Source: Vulcanococcus sp. Clear-D1 (GTDB lineage: Bacteria; Cyanobacteriota; Cyanobacteriia; PCC-6307; Cyanobiaceae). Taken from it: DNA of 64,000 bases. Shown here one piece after another: positions 16,798 to 25,976 of this stretch. The notes beneath the pieces were generated by a model. The model was not told the origin of the DNA. It did no database searches and worked only from the letters and a program-made list of their open reading frames with translations. Each line of letters begins with the position of its first letter. The stretch's first letter is position 1. Made by a program: the position numbers and the translations under genes. The stretch covers positions 124,001-188,000 of the forward strand of contig NZ_JACVZV010000015.1 of the NCBI RefSeq assembly GCF_014654725.1, in the 5' to 3' direction.

Positions 16798-17870
16798 CAG
16801 TTCGCTGGAGAACTGGCTGCGATGGCAGCCGCCTCAGCGCCTGCGGGTGTGGCCTCGTCGTCGTCGAAGCGTTCGGCCTCGAAGTGGCCTTCCAGCGGTT
16901 CGGCGCTGATGCCCTCCACCTCCTGCAGATAGCGCGCCAGCACGCTGCTCTGGCCGTGGGTCACGTACACCTGCTGCGCCTGGCTGTCTTTCACGCTCTG
17001 CAGCAGGCCGCCCCAATCGGCGTGGTCGCTCATCACAAAGCCGCGGCCGTAGCCGCGCCGCCGCCGGGCGCCGCGAACCGCCATCCAGCCGCTCACGAAG
17101 CCGTTCTGAGCTTTGGCGAAGCGCCCCAAACCGCGGCTGCGGTGGGCCGCCGGGGGGGCGATCAGCAGGCGGCCAGCCAGATCGGCGCCGCGCTCCAGTT
17201 GCGTCAGCGGCCGGGTTGGCGGCATGGCCACTCCGGAATCCCGGTAAGGCCCCATCAGCCGGTCAACGGCGCCATGCAGCAGTACCTCGTCGCCGACGCC
17301 GAGGCGATGCAACTCCGCCAGCACTCGCTGCGCTTTGCCGAAGGCATAACAGAACAGCACCGATGGCCGCTCGGGAGCGGTGCGCCACCACTCGAGGATC
17401 TCTGCCGCCACCTCCGCGCCGCTCTGCCAGCGGTAAATCGGCAGGCCGAAGGTGGCTTCGCTGATCAGAACATCCGCCTGCACCGGCTCAAACGGCGTAC
17501 AGCTCGGATCGGCGCAACGTTTGTAATCGCCGCTCACCAACCAGCTCTCGCCACCGGCCTCCAAGCGGATCTGGGCACTGCCCAGCACATGGCCGGCTGA
17601 ATGAAACGACACCCGCGCATCACCGATGCGATGGAGTTGGCCGTAGTCCACCGGCAGCAGCTGGATCTCGGCGCCGAGCCGCTCCCGCAGGATTCCTTCG
17701 CTCGCCCCGATCGCCCAGTACTCGCCGCAGCCCGGCCGGGCGTGGTCGGCATGGGCGTGGGTGATCAAGGCGCGCGGCACGGGCCGCCAGGGATCGATCC
17801 AGGCGCGCGCTGCCGGGCAGTAGAGCCCTTCCGGGCTGAGCTGCAGCAGGCCGCCTGGGGCGAGGGGCAT
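16797..17870 (-). CDS. Ligase-associated exonuclease (metallo-beta-lactamase/beta-CASP-like)
   Basis: This 357-residue protein belongs to the metallo-beta-lactamase fold nucleases related to SNM1/Pso2 and CPSF. The metal-binding motif HAHADHARPG is at about residues 35-44, HSAGHVLGSAQ near 90 and VSGDYKRCADP near 113 supply further ligands, and FVMSDHADW near 278 supplies a late one. It is the first gene of the exonuclease-ligase-helicase operon and overlaps the ligase start by one base. Its family members are annotated as ligase-associated 3' or 5' exonucleases that clean DNA ends. Enzyme polarity is not deducible here. Confidence 0.9.
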   Translation of the reverse strand: MPLAPGGLLQLSPEGLYCPAARAWIDPWRPVPRALITHAHADHARPGCGEYWAIGASEGILRERLGAEIQLLPVDYGQLHRIGDARVSFHSAGHVLGSAQIRLEAGGESWLVSGDYKRCADPSCTPFEPVQADVLISEATFGLPIYRWQSGAEVAAEILEWWRTAPERPSVLFCYAFGKAQRVLAELHRLGVGDEVLLHGAVDRLMGPYRDSGVAMPPTRPLTQLERGADLAGRLLIAPPAAHRSRGLGRFAKAQNGFVSGWMAVRGARRRRGYGRGFVMSDHADWGGLLQSVKDSQAQQVYVTHGQSSVLARYLQEVEGISAEPLEGHFEAERFDDDEATPAGAEAAAIAASSPAN

Positions 17871-17998
17871 CAGCGGTGGGGCGTGTTGTGTGGGTTCGGG
17901 ACTGAATCATGACCAGCCGCGTTGCACCTCTGCGTCGCCCGGTTGACGCTTGCGGCCACCGTCTCTAGCCAGGGGGTGAACCCCTGCGGCCCGCCGCC

Positions 17999-19081
17999 AT
18001 GGCCCTCAACGATTTTCGCGATGAACTGGCGGCTACTGCTGCGGCCCTGGCAACACCGGGCACAGGGCTGCTGGCAGCCGATGAATCCACCGGCACGATC
18101 GGCAAGCGCTTCGATGCCATTGGCCTCGAGAACACCGAAGAGAACCGACGTGCCTACCGCAGCCTGCTGGCCACCACGGAGGGCCTGGGCGACCACATCT
18201 CCGGCGTGATCCTCTACGAGGAAACGCTCTTTCAAGACAGCACGGCCGAGGTGGGAGGCGCCCCGATCGTGGAGCTCTTCCAGAAGCAGGGGATCGTGCC
18301 CGGGATCAAGGTGGATCAGGGGGTGGAACCCCTCGCCGGTGGTGTGGTGGGCGAGAGCTGGTGCACCGGCCTCAAGGGGCTGGGCGAGCGCGCTGCTCGC
18401 TACTACGCCCGCGGCGCCCGTTTCGCCAAATGGCGGGCTGTTCTGCAGATCAGCGGTAATGGGGCGCCTTCCGAGCTCGCCGTGCGCGAGAACGCCTGGG
18501 GTCTGGCTCGCTACGCCCGCACCGTGCAGGAGCACGGTCTGGTGCCGATCGTGGAGCCTGAGATTCTGATGGATGGTGAGCACGACATCACCACCACCGC
18601 CTCGGTGCAGGAATGGGTGCTGCGCACCACCTATGAGGCCCTGGCGGTGAATGGTGTGTTTCTCGAGGGCAGCTTGCTCAAACCCTCGATGACGTGCGCC
18701 GGGGCCGATTGCCCCCAGCAACCCTCCGCTGAAGAGGTGGGTGCCTTCACTGTGCGCACCCTCAGCCGCACGGTGCCGGCCGCCGTACCCGCCATCTTGT
18801 TTTTGAGCGGCGGCCTCAGTGAGGAGGACGCCAGCCTATGTCTCAACGCCGTCAACCAGGCCGCAGCCCAGGGCTATGCGCCCTGGCACCTCGGTTTTTC
18901 CTATGGCCGAGCCCTGCAGCACTCCTGCATCAAACATTGGGGCGGCAGTGATGTGGCGGCGGGCCAGGCTGCGCTGATGGCGCGCGCCCGTGCCAATGGA
19001 GCGGCCAGCCAGGGCACGTACGTGGCCGGTTCTGAGCCGTCGGATGACGCCAGCTTGTTTGTGGCCAACTACAGCTACTAG
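17999..19081 (+). CDS. Class I fructose-bisphosphate aldolase
   Basis: This 360-residue enzyme cleaves fructose-1,6-bisphosphate to two triose phosphates through a Schiff base. The class I signature [11 protein letters not shown] is present, with the Schiff-base lysine near residue 228. [15 protein letters not shown] near residue 22 is characteristic of the family. Cyanobacteria generally use a class II enzyme for the Calvin cycle, and class I forms are found in addition, so this may be the second aldolase. The gene diverges from the DNA-repair operon across 128 bases. A short hairpin (AGGGG/CCCCT) lies just before the start. Its stop overlaps nadA's end by four bases. Confidence 0.95.
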   Translation: MALNDFRDELAATAAALATPGTGLLAADESTGTIGKRFDAIGLENTEENRRAYRSLLATTEGLGDHISGVILYEETLFQDSTAEVGGAPIVELFQKQGIVPGIKVDQGVEPLAGGVVGESWCTGLKGLGERAARYYARGARFAKWRAVLQISGNGAPSELAVRENAWGLARYARTVQEHGLVPIVEPEILMDGEHDITTTASVQEWVLRTTYEALAVNGVFLEGSLLKPSMTCAGADCPQQPSAEEVGAFTVRTLSRTVPAAVPAILFLSGGLSEEDASLCLNAVNQAAAQGYAPWHLGFSYGRALQHSCIKHWGGSDVAAGQAALMARARANGAASQGTYVAGSEPSDDASLFVANYSY

Positions 19082-20046
19082 CGGCTCATCTCGAGCATCT
19101 TCTGGATTGGAGCCAGGGCGCGCTGCCGCATGGCCTCATCGAGTTCGATGGCCGGTGCCATGTCGGTGAGGCACTGCCAGAGCTTTTCGAGGGTGTTGAG
19201 GCGCATGTAGGGGCAGGCGTTGCAGCTGCAGCCGTCAGCCCCGGGTACCTCAAAAAACTGTTTGCCGGGCACGGCCTTGCGCATCTGGTGCAGGATCCCC
19301 GGCTCGGTGAGCACAATGAAGCTGCTGGCTTCACTGGCTTCTGATCGGCGCAGCAGAGCGCTGGTGGAGCCGATGAAATCAGCGTGATCGAGCAGGTGCT
19401 GCTGGCACTCCGGGTGGGCGAGCACTTCTGCGCCGGGGTGCTCGAGCTTCAGCTGCAGCAGGGCCTGCTCGCTGAAGGTTTCATGCACGATGCAGCTGCC
19501 GGGCCAGAGGGTGAGCTCGCGGCCGCTCTGGTTCTGCACCCAGCGCCCGAGGTTCTGATCGGGCGCAAACAGGATCGGGCGATCGGCGGGCAGTTGCTTC
19601 ACCAACGCCACTGCGTTGCTGCTGGTGCAGATCAGGTCGCTCTGGGCCTTCACCGCCGCTGAGCAGTTGATGTAGCTCACCACCAGGTGATCGGGGTGCT
19701 CAGCGCGAAACGAGGCGAAGGCATCGGCGGGGCAGGCATCCGCCAACGTGCAGCCCGCCTCCAGATCCGGCAACAACACCGTTTTCTCCGGGCTAAGGAT
19801 CTTGGCCACCTCCGCCATGAAGTGCACGCCGCAGAACACGATCACCTCGGCGTCGGTGGCAGCCGCTTTGCGGGAGAGCTCAAGCGAATCGCCGATGAAA
19901 TCAGCGATGTCCTGGATTTCGGGTTCCTGGTAGTAGTGCGCCAGGATCACGGCCTTGCGCTGCCGCTTCAGCTCGGCAATGGCCGCCGGTAGCTCGGCGT
20001 GAGGCGGGCAACCGCCGGTGGTGTTCTGGGCAGCCGCGAAAACCAA
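19078..20046 (-). CDS. nadA: Quinolinate synthase
   Basis: NadA condenses iminoaspartate (from NadB) with dihydroxyacetone phosphate to quinolinate, the precursor of NAD. The 322-residue length is normal. The conserved cysteines that hold the [4Fe-4S] cluster appear as [12 protein letters not shown], a middle cysteine and C-terminal [15 protein letters not shown]. The motif [19 protein letters not shown] is characteristic. The gene is convergent with the aldolase gene and divergent from the phosphoesterase gene, with only 17 bases between starts. Confidence 0.96.
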   Translation of the reverse strand: MVFAAAQNTTGGCPPHAELPAAIAELKRQRKAVILAHYYQEPEIQDIADFIGDSLELSRKAAATDAEVIVFCGVHFMAEVAKILSPEKTVLLPDLEAGCTLADACPADAFASFRAEHPDHLVVSYINCSAAVKAQSDLICTSSNAVALVKQLPADRPILFAPDQNLGRWVQNQSGRELTLWPGSCIVHETFSEQALLQLKLEHPGAEVLAHPECQQHLLDHADFIGSTSALLRRSEASEASSFIVLTEPGILHQMRKAVPGKQFFEVPGADGCSCNACPYMRLNTLEKLWQCLTDMAPAIELDEAMRQRALAPIQKMLEMSR

Positions 20047-20063
20047 GGCTCAGGCCCTACCTG

Positions 20064-20954
20064 ATGCAGGATGGCGTGAGCCTAGGCATCCGTTTGGCAG
20101 AGCTCCGCATCGCCATCGCCGGAGATCTGCATGGGCAATGGGACGGGGTGGATGAACAGCTGTTGGCGCAGCTCGCCCCCGACGCCTTGCTGGTGGTGGG
20201 CGACCTCAGTGATGGTCAGGCCCGCATCCCGGCGCGTTTGGCCCAGTTGCCCCTGCCGCTCGCCTGCATCCTGGGCAACCACGACACCGGCCGTGATGCC
20301 AGTGGCCGCACCCTGCAACTCCAACTCGACGCCCTGGGCAGCCGCCACTGCGGCTGGGATCTGCGCGAGCTGGAGCCCCCTGGCCTCGCCGTGGTGGGCG
20401 GCCGGCCGGCCAGTGCCGGCGGCGGTTTTCACCTCAACCAGGCGGCGCAGGCCGTATTCGGACCCGTCACGCTGCAGGAGTCGGCGGCGCGAATCACAGC
20501 GGCGGCCCTGCGCGCTGATCCAAGCCTGCCCCTGATCCTGTTGGCCCATAGCGGCCCCAGTGGCCTCGGCAGTGCTGCCGCCGACCCCTGCGGCCGCGAT
20601 TGGAAAGCACCGGCTTGCGATTGGGGCGATCAGGATCTGGCCCTGGCGATCGACCAAATCAGACGCCACAGGCCTGTGCCGCTGGTGGTGTTTGGCCACA
20701 TGCATCACAAGCTCAAGCGCGGCCAGGGCGACCGCCTCAGCTATTGCATGGATCGTGCTGGTACCGCCTATCTCAACACCGCCTTCGTGCCGCGCCACAG
20801 CCACGATGAGCAAGGCCGGCCGCTGCGCCATTTCAGCTGGGTGGAGCTGCGCGGGGGCCAGCTGCATGAGATCAGCCATCGCTGGTACGCCCCTGATGGC
20901 GCCCTGCGTTACCGCCAGACCCTGATGCGGGCCCCGGAGCTGCAGCCGTGCTGA
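20064..20954 (+). CDS. Metallophosphoesterase (cyanobacterial TIGR04168-like family)
   Basis: This 296-residue protein has the calcineurin-like phosphoesterase fold. The dimetal ligands are visible as IAGDLHGQWD, VVGDLSDGQ, LGNHDTG, LLAHSGPSG and VVFGHMHHKL. The whole pattern matches a conserved cyanobacterial and plastid family with no known substrate. The gene overlaps the glycosyltransferase-like gene by seven bases, so the two are expected to be co-translated. The actual substrate is not inferable. Confidence 0.85.
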   Translation: MQDGVSLGIRLAELRIAIAGDLHGQWDGVDEQLLAQLAPDALLVVGDLSDGQARIPARLAQLPLPLACILGNHDTGRDASGRTLQLQLDALGSRHCGWDLRELEPPGLAVVGGRPASAGGGFHLNQAAQAVFGPVTLQESAARITAAALRADPSLPLILLAHSGPSGLGSAAADPCGRDWKAPACDWGDQDLALAIDQIRRHRPVPLVVFGHMHHKLKRGQGDRLSYCMDRAGTAYLNTAFVPRHSHDEQGRPLRHFSWVELRGGQLHEISHRWYAPDGALRYRQTLMRAPELQPC

Positions 20955-22033
20955 TCTATGCCTGTGTGAGCGGCCATGGCTTCGGCCATGGCTCGCGGGT
21001 GGCCGCGGTGCTCACCGCACTCCATCAGGTGCGTCCCCGTTGGCGCCTGGTGCTCTCCACCCCCCTGGCACCAGCGTTCCTCAACCTCGCTTTCGGATCG
21101 GTTCCCTTTGAGCAGCGCCCCTGCCGTTGGGATGTCGGGGTGATCCAGGCCGATGCCCTGGGCGCTGATGCTGAATCCACCCTGGCCGCCCTCAGCCATC
21201 TCGAGCAGCAGTTGCCTGCGCAGATCGAGGCGGAGGTGCGCTGGCTCAGGGCCCAGCGGCAACCGATCCTGGTGCTCGGGGACGTAGCTCCAGCGGCAGC
21301 CTCGCTGGCTAGCCAGCTGGGGGCACCGCTGGTGTGGATGGCCAATTTCGGCTGGGATGCCATCTACCGGCCCATGGGCGGTGCCTTCACCGCCTGGGCC
21401 GATCGCGCCCTTGCGGCTTACCGCCAGGGCGACGCCGTGATCCGCTGCCCCTTTGCCATGCCCATGCCCTGGGATGTTCCGGTGACGGAGGTGGGACTCA
21501 CTCCTGGGCGCGCCCGCCATGCTCCAGAGACCTTGCTCAAGCGATTGCAGCTCGAGTCGGCGCCGGAGCGCACGGTGCTGGTGGGGTTCGGCGGGCTGGG
21601 GCTGGCCCTCGAGCCGCAGCTGCTGCAGCGTTGGCCGGAGCACCATTTCCTGGTCAGCGACACCGCCTTGGCCCAGGCCGCTAACGCCAGCTTGATCCCG
21701 CCAGATCTACGGCCGCTCGAATTGATGCCGCTCTGCAGCCGGATTCTCACCAAACCCGGTTACAGCACGTTCTGCGAGGCCATGGCCGCCGGGATCGGCA
21801 TTCACCTGGTGCGGCGTGAGGGTTTTGCCGAGGCACCGGTGCTGGAGAAAGCGCTGCAGCAACACAGCTGGAATCGGCTTCTCAGCCGCGAACAGCTCGA
21901 GCGGGGGGATTGGCAGCTGGATCAGCCGTTGCTGGCACCCAGTGGCTCCCCGCTTGGCCGTGAAGGGGCCGAGCAAGCTGCTGCTGTGATTTTGGCTACA
22001 GCGCAACGCGCAAATGCGGCATCTGCGCAATAG
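20948..22033 (+). CDS. Glycosyltransferase-like protein (GT-B/GT28 type)
   Basis: This 361-residue protein resembles the UDP-glycosyltransferase fold found in the N-terminal part of plant L-arabinokinase and related proteins. The opening CVSGHGFGHGSRVAAVL is a glycine-rich motif of that group, and the C-terminal part contains RILTKPGYSTFCEAMAAGIGIHLV, a donor-binding-like motif. A signal or membrane segment is absent. It is translationally linked to the phosphoesterase upstream. The acceptor and donor are unknown, so I give no gene symbol. Confidence 0.78.
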   Translation: MLIYACVSGHGFGHGSRVAAVLTALHQVRPRWRLVLSTPLAPAFLNLAFGSVPFEQRPCRWDVGVIQADALGADAESTLAALSHLEQQLPAQIEAEVRWLRAQRQPILVLGDVAPAAASLASQLGAPLVWMANFGWDAIYRPMGGAFTAWADRALAAYRQGDAVIRCPFAMPMPWDVPVTEVGLTPGRARHAPETLLKRLQLESAPERTVLVGFGGLGLALEPQLLQRWPEHHFLVSDTALAQAANASLIPPDLRPLELMPLCSRILTKPGYSTFCEAMAAGIGIHLVRREGFAEAPVLEKALQQHSWNRLLSREQLERGDWQLDQPLLAPSGSPLGREGAEQAAAVILATAQRANAASAQ

Positions 22034-22358
22034 GAATTCACTTGCGGGTTCTCTTACGAAACCCAGTGCAGTTCAGTGATTTGAATCTGCCACTCGTGTT
22101 CTTGATGGTGGTAGACGGTTTTTTCGCTGGCACGAATGAGATTCCCATGCGCTGGTTTGTGAGTCAAACTCTGCACATTCAAATGCTAGTCGCATCAGCA
22201 TCTTCTTTTCAGAAAGCTTCTGCATGACTGGTTGTTTGTGGCTCTCGGCTCAGTTCTTCTGAACTGCTGTTGTTCTTCTGGTTGTTGATCAGGAGCTGCA
22301 CAACTGTCGTTTTCTTGTGGCATTGATCCGCTCGCAAGGTTTGTTGTTCACCTCTTGA
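22034..22358. other. Non-coding, comparatively AT-rich intergenic region
   Basis: This is one of the longest gaps in the window. It is richer in T than its surroundings and contains repeated short TTCTTCTGGTTGTTG-like runs. A 61-residue ORF (22042-22227) is present, but its codon use is unlike the neighbours and it reads as chance. The region most likely holds the promoter and leader of the transglycosylase gene downstream, but I see no definable element. Confidence 0.5.
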
Positions 22359-23174
22359 TTGGCTTTGCTGTCTGTTTTTTCTCACTCGCTGCGCTCTAGT
22401 TCTGCGCTTTTGGTTGGTGGGCTTGTGCTGCTGGGTGCAGCGCTGAGTGTGCCTGCCAGGGCTAACACCTCAACGGAGTTGCTGATGGCAGCTCGCCCCG
22501 CTTCGGCGCTTGAGCTCGGCCGCCCTCGCTCTCAGCTCGCCATGCTCAATGGGAGCGATGGACCTTCAGCGCTCGAGCGCTTCTTTCGTTACGCCCTCAC
22601 CCCTGAGCGGCGCGCTCTGCTGAACACCATCCGCTACGCCGAGGGCACCTGGGCCCGCGGTGACGATGTGGGCTACCGGATCATGTTTGGTGGTGGTCTG
22701 ATGCCGGGCCTGGATCGCCATCCTGATCGGGTCATTTCCACGGGGCGTTACGCCAGCGCCGCTGCCGGTGCCTACCAGTTCATGCCCTTCACCTGGGCCC
22801 TGGCCAGCCGCAGCCTCAGCCTTCAGGGCTTCGGCCCTGAGGTCCAGGATCAGGCCGCCCTGTTTTTGATCCAGCGCCGTGGAGCTCTGCACCTCGCTGA
22901 TCGCGGCGAGTTCACGGCCCATCTGGCCGCCAAGCTGGCTCCCGAATGGGCCTCGTTTCCCACCCTGGCGGGCCAGAGCTACTACGGCCAGCCGGTGAAG
23001 CGTTATGTAGCCCTTAAAGCCTTCTACGAAGCCAACCTGGCTGAGCTGCGCGCCCTGGCTGGTTCGGCCACACCGATTGCTGCAGAGCCGGCCTGCGAAC
23101 CGGTTGATTCCTTGCGCTGTCGCTTGAAGAAGCTCGATCGCGTCGGTCCACGCAGCGTGGCTCAGGGCCGCTGA
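22359..23174 (+). CDS. Secreted lysozyme-like transglycosylase (lambda R-type muramidase fold)
   Basis: The 271-residue protein carries an N-terminal signal peptide (LVGGLVLLGAALSVPARA, cleavage expected before NTS). The catalytic region shows NTIRYAEGTWARG with the expected Glu near residue 97, GRYASAAAGAYQFMPFTW near 130, and ALFLIQRRGALHLADRGEF near 168. This order resembles the phage lambda R transglycosylase (AWSEGT, GAGRYQL, QDAVALQQIKERGAL). The start is a TTG at 22359 in the track; a second TTG six bases later is possible. A role in peptidoglycan cleavage is inferred from fold similarity. Confidence 0.8.
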   Translation: MALLSVFSHSLRSSSALLVGGLVLLGAALSVPARANTSTELLMAARPASALELGRPRSQLAMLNGSDGPSALERFFRYALTPERRALLNTIRYAEGTWARGDDVGYRIMFGGGLMPGLDRHPDRVISTGRYASAAAGAYQFMPFTWALASRSLSLQGFGPEVQDQAALFLIQRRGALHLADRGEFTAHLAAKLAPEWASFPTLAGQSYYGQPVKRYVALKAFYEANLAELRALAGSATPIAAEPACEPVDSLRCRLKKLDRVGPRSVAQGR

Positions 23175-23183
23175 AGGGGCAGA

Positions 23184-23990
23184 TCAGCCTTCACTGTCCT
23201 TGAGCCTCTGCTTGCCCACGGTGTTCTGCGCGATCAGGTAGGCCGCCACGATGGCCCCCACAAATCCCAGGGCATTGCGCAGCAGGGGCAGGAGATCCGG
23301 GGTGCGCGTGATGATCGGGGCGATCCCGAACACGCCGAAGAGAATCACCCACAGCGGCGAGAGCAGCAGCACCCAGGCCCACTCCACCGTGTGCTCCGGC
23401 TTGCGGGGGTAGGCGGCAAAGCCCACGATCAGCCCGCCGATCACGGATGTGGCCAGCGTCAGCAGCCACTGCTCCTGGGGTAGCCCTGGCACCACCTGGC
23501 AGCCGCCAATCTCCAGGCAACCCTTCACGGTGTGGAGGGAGTCGATGATTGAAGCGTCCTGGCCGTGGTCGCGCACGTAGTACACGTTGCCGAAGCGCGT
23601 CTGTAGCTCCACCCAGTAGGTGCGGGGCATCAGGGCGAACAGGGCATCGCCCACGTTGAAGTTGAGCAGGTTGCCGCCGCGTTCATCGGCAATCAGCAGC
23701 AGGCTGCGCTCATCGAGGCCCCAGAAATCCTTCACCGCCAGGCCGGGCGTGCGGTCGTACTGGGTGAGCACCCGCAGCTTCCAGCCGCTCACTGCCTCGA
23801 AGTCGTTGAGTTCGGCTTCGAGGGCCGCGCGCTGGGTGTCGGTGAGGATCTTGGCCAGGTCGATCACCGGGGTGGGGTGATCGGGCAGGAGGTCGGGGTT
23901 GTCGTAGGCCAGTGCCGGCCCGGCGCCCAGGCCCAGCAGCAGCACCAGGCTGAGGATCGCTCCGGTGAACCAGCCCATCACTCGAGCCAT
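23184..23990 (-). CDS. TPM-domain membrane protein, Psb32-like
   Basis: The protein has 268 residues from the ATG at 23990; the track start at 24347 would run through the divergent methyltransferase gene. It has a signal peptide (ILSLVLLLGLGAGPALA), a TPM domain with VIDLAKILTDTQRAALEAELNDFEAVSG, and two C-terminal hydrophobic segments. This matches cyanobacterial Psb32 and plant TLP18.3, which support photosystem II repair. A thylakoid or periplasmic location is inferred from the signal peptide. It shares a divergent start region with the MidA-type gene. Confidence 0.8.
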   Translation of the reverse strand: MARVMGWFTGAILSLVLLLGLGAGPALAYDNPDLLPDHPTPVIDLAKILTDTQRAALEAELNDFEAVSGWKLRVLTQYDRTPGLAVKDFWGLDERSLLLIADERGGNLLNFNVGDALFALMPRTYWVELQTRFGNVYYVRDHGQDASIIDSLHTVKGCLEIGGCQVVPGLPQEQWLLTLATSVIGGLIVGFAAYPRKPEHTVEWAWVLLLSPLWVILFGVFGIAPIITRTPDLLPLLRNALGFVGAIVAAYLIAQNTVGKQRLKDSEG

Positions 23991-24038
23991 CGCGCCTGCT
24001 TCAGTGGCGAGCATTCTCCCTGAGTCGATCGCCCGCCC

Positions 24039-25238
24039 GTGAGCTCTGCTGCCGCTCCTGCCCATCCCGCGCCCGCCTGGCTGGCGGAGCGCCTTCGGGC
24101 TGCTGGCGGCGCCGTGCCTTTCCGCACCTACATGCAGTGGGCGCTGCATGACCCCGAGCACGGCGCTTATGGCAGCGGCCGTTTGCAGGTGGGCCCCCGC
24201 GGCGATTTCGTCACCTCTCCTTCCCTCGGCCCGGATTTCGCTGCCCTGCTGGCCCCCCAGATCGCTCAGTGGCTCCAGCAGCAATCTGCTGATCAGGCAC
24301 TGGCCCTTCTGGAAGCCGGCCCGGGTGAAGGCGATTTGGCTCTGCAACTGGCCCGGGAGCTGGTGGCTGGCTGGCCCGAGCTGGCGGCGCGGACCACGCT
24401 GGTGTTGATCGAACCCAATGCCGGCATGGCCGAGCGGCAGCGGGAGCGCCTGCGTGAGTGCCCGCTACCTTGCCGCTGGAAGAGCTTCGCGGAGCTGGCT
24501 GCTCAGCCCGTGTGCGGCGTGCTCCTGGCCCATGAGGTGCTGGATGCCCTGGCGGTGGAGCGGATCGTGTGGGACGGAACCCTCTGGCGTCGCCAGCAGG
24601 TGGCTCTACACGAAGTGCCGAACGCTGAGCTCTCCCTGCGACTCGAGCCCGGCCAACCCCTGGCGCCGCAGGAGCTCGCCCAGCTCGAACCGCTCGGGCT
24701 ACTCCAGCCGGGTTCCCAGCGACAGCCAGGCTGGTGCACCGAGCTCCATCCCGAGCAGGCCCTCTGGCTGGAGGCCGCCGCCGCCGCGCTGGGTTCTGGT
24801 GTGCTGCTGGTGATTGATTACGCCCATGAGGCCTGGCGCTATTACGCCCCCCAGCGCAGCAATGGCACCTTGATGGCCTACCGCAACCAACAGGCCAGCA
24901 CTGAGCTCCTCCAGGAGCCGGGTTGCTGGGATCTCACGGCTCATCTCTGCCTAGAGACCCTGGAGCAAGCGGCGGCGGAAGCCGGCTGGCGGTCGCTCGG
25001 CCAGCGCCGCCAGGGGGAGGCTCTGTTGGCGCTGGGGTTGGCGCAGCGGCTGCATGGGCTTCAGCAGCAGAGCGGTGTGGGCCTCGATGCCTTGCTCGGG
25101 CGCCGCGAAGCGCTGCTGCGCCTGGTGGATCCCCACACCCTCGGTGATTTCCGCTGGGCCGCGTTTGCAAGGTCCGCTGCCTCCGGTGATCCGGGCCCGA
25201 GCGACGCCTTGTTTCTCCAGGATCCCCCTCTGACCTGA
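24039..25238 (+). CDS. SAM-dependent methyltransferase, MidA/NDUFAF7 family
   Basis: This 399-residue protein belongs to the MidA/NDUFAF7 methyltransferase family. The N-terminal RTYMQWALHDPEHGAYG with HGAYG, then DFVTSPSLGPDFAALLA, then LEAGPGEGDLALQLAREL (SAM motif) and GVLLAHEVLDALAVER are all characteristic. In mitochondria NDUFAF7 methylates an arginine of complex I subunit NDUFS2, so a role in assembly of the cyanobacterial NDH-1 complex is possible but inferred. The start is a GTG (VSSAAAPAHP). Confidence 0.9.
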   Translation: MSSAAAPAHPAPAWLAERLRAAGGAVPFRTYMQWALHDPEHGAYGSGRLQVGPRGDFVTSPSLGPDFAALLAPQIAQWLQQQSADQALALLEAGPGEGDLALQLARELVAGWPELAARTTLVLIEPNAGMAERQRERLRECPLPCRWKSFAELAAQPVCGVLLAHEVLDALAVERIVWDGTLWRRQQVALHEVPNAELSLRLEPGQPLAPQELAQLEPLGLLQPGSQRQPGWCTELHPEQALWLEAAAAALGSGVLLVIDYAHEAWRYYAPQRSNGTLMAYRNQQASTELLQEPGCWDLTAHLCLETLEQAAAEAGWRSLGQRRQGEALLALGLAQRLHGLQQQSGVGLDALLGRREALLRLVDPHTLGDFRWAAFARSAASGDPGPSDALFLQDPPLT

Positions 25239-25282
25239 ACCGCGGCATCCTGCGGCTCAGAGCTGCATTCAGGCCTTTCGCC

Positions 25283-25963
25283 GTGCATTCAGAGTCCACT
25301 GCACCTGCCCAGGCCCCTGCCGATCTGCTGCGCGATCGGCTCACCCGCGGTGGGGGCCGAATGGCGGTCATTGCCGCCACCACGCTGGTGTGGCTGATGG
25401 ATCTGCTGCTGGCGCAGCATCTGGAACGCGATCAGGTGATTGAGCCGTCGCTTAAGGCTGTGGTCACAGGCATTGAGCGAGCGGGCACGCTGGTGTTTGT
25501 CGTGGTCACCCTTGGACTTGTGATCGCCTTGTTGCGTGGTCTGCGCCGCTCTTTGTTTCGTTGGGGGCTGGTGTACTTATCATTTTCCGTGCTGCAGGTG
25601 ATTGCCAATGTGATGGCGATGATCTTCACCAGCGGCCATCATCAAGGTGCCGGACTCACCAGTCTCTGGGATGTGGCTGCGGTGTACATGGAGAGCGTTC
25701 TGGTGTTCATGTTCATCTATGTCTTCATTGATGTGAGCACTCCTGGAGGGGCGTTTGTGTGGCCCAGTCGAGAAGGTGAACCGCCACCTGTTCCCCATCT
25801 GATCGATTATTTGTTCATTTCACTGAACGTGAATTCCACCTACGGCCCGACTAGTGAGGATCTGGTGTCGCGGCCAGCCAAGCTGGTGATGTCGCTTCAG
25901 GTGTTGCTGGCAATCCTGATCCTCACCGTGCTGATTGCCAGAGCGGCCAGTTCGATCAACTGA
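25283..25963 (+). CDS. Membrane protein, possibly a degenerate ion-channel-like protein
   Basis: This 226-residue protein has about four hydrophobic helices. The C-terminal third, DYLFISLNVNSTYGPTSED followed by a further helix (LVMSLQVLLAILILTVLIA), resembles the pore helix, filter and inner helix of two-TM potassium channels, but it lacks the canonical TVGYGD filter (NSTYGP is seen instead). The start is a GTG. No regulatory domain is attached. A channel role is inference from layout and may be wrong; the alternative is an uncharacterised integral membrane protein. Confidence 0.65.
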   Translation: MHSESTAPAQAPADLLRDRLTRGGGRMAVIAATTLVWLMDLLLAQHLERDQVIEPSLKAVVTGIERAGTLVFVVVTLGLVIALLRGLRRSLFRWGLVYLSFSVLQVIANVMAMIFTSGHHQGAGLTSLWDVAAVYMESVLVFMFIYVFIDVSTPGGAFVWPSREGEPPPVPHLIDYLFISLNVNSTYGPTSEDLVSRPAKLVMSLQVLLAILILTVLIARAASSIN

Positions 25964-25976
25964 GCGTGGCTGGGCG

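Noticed and set aside
22042-22227. 61-residue ORF in the gap before the transglycosylase
   Set aside because: Its codon use and composition differ from the neighbours and no start signal is apparent; it may be chance.
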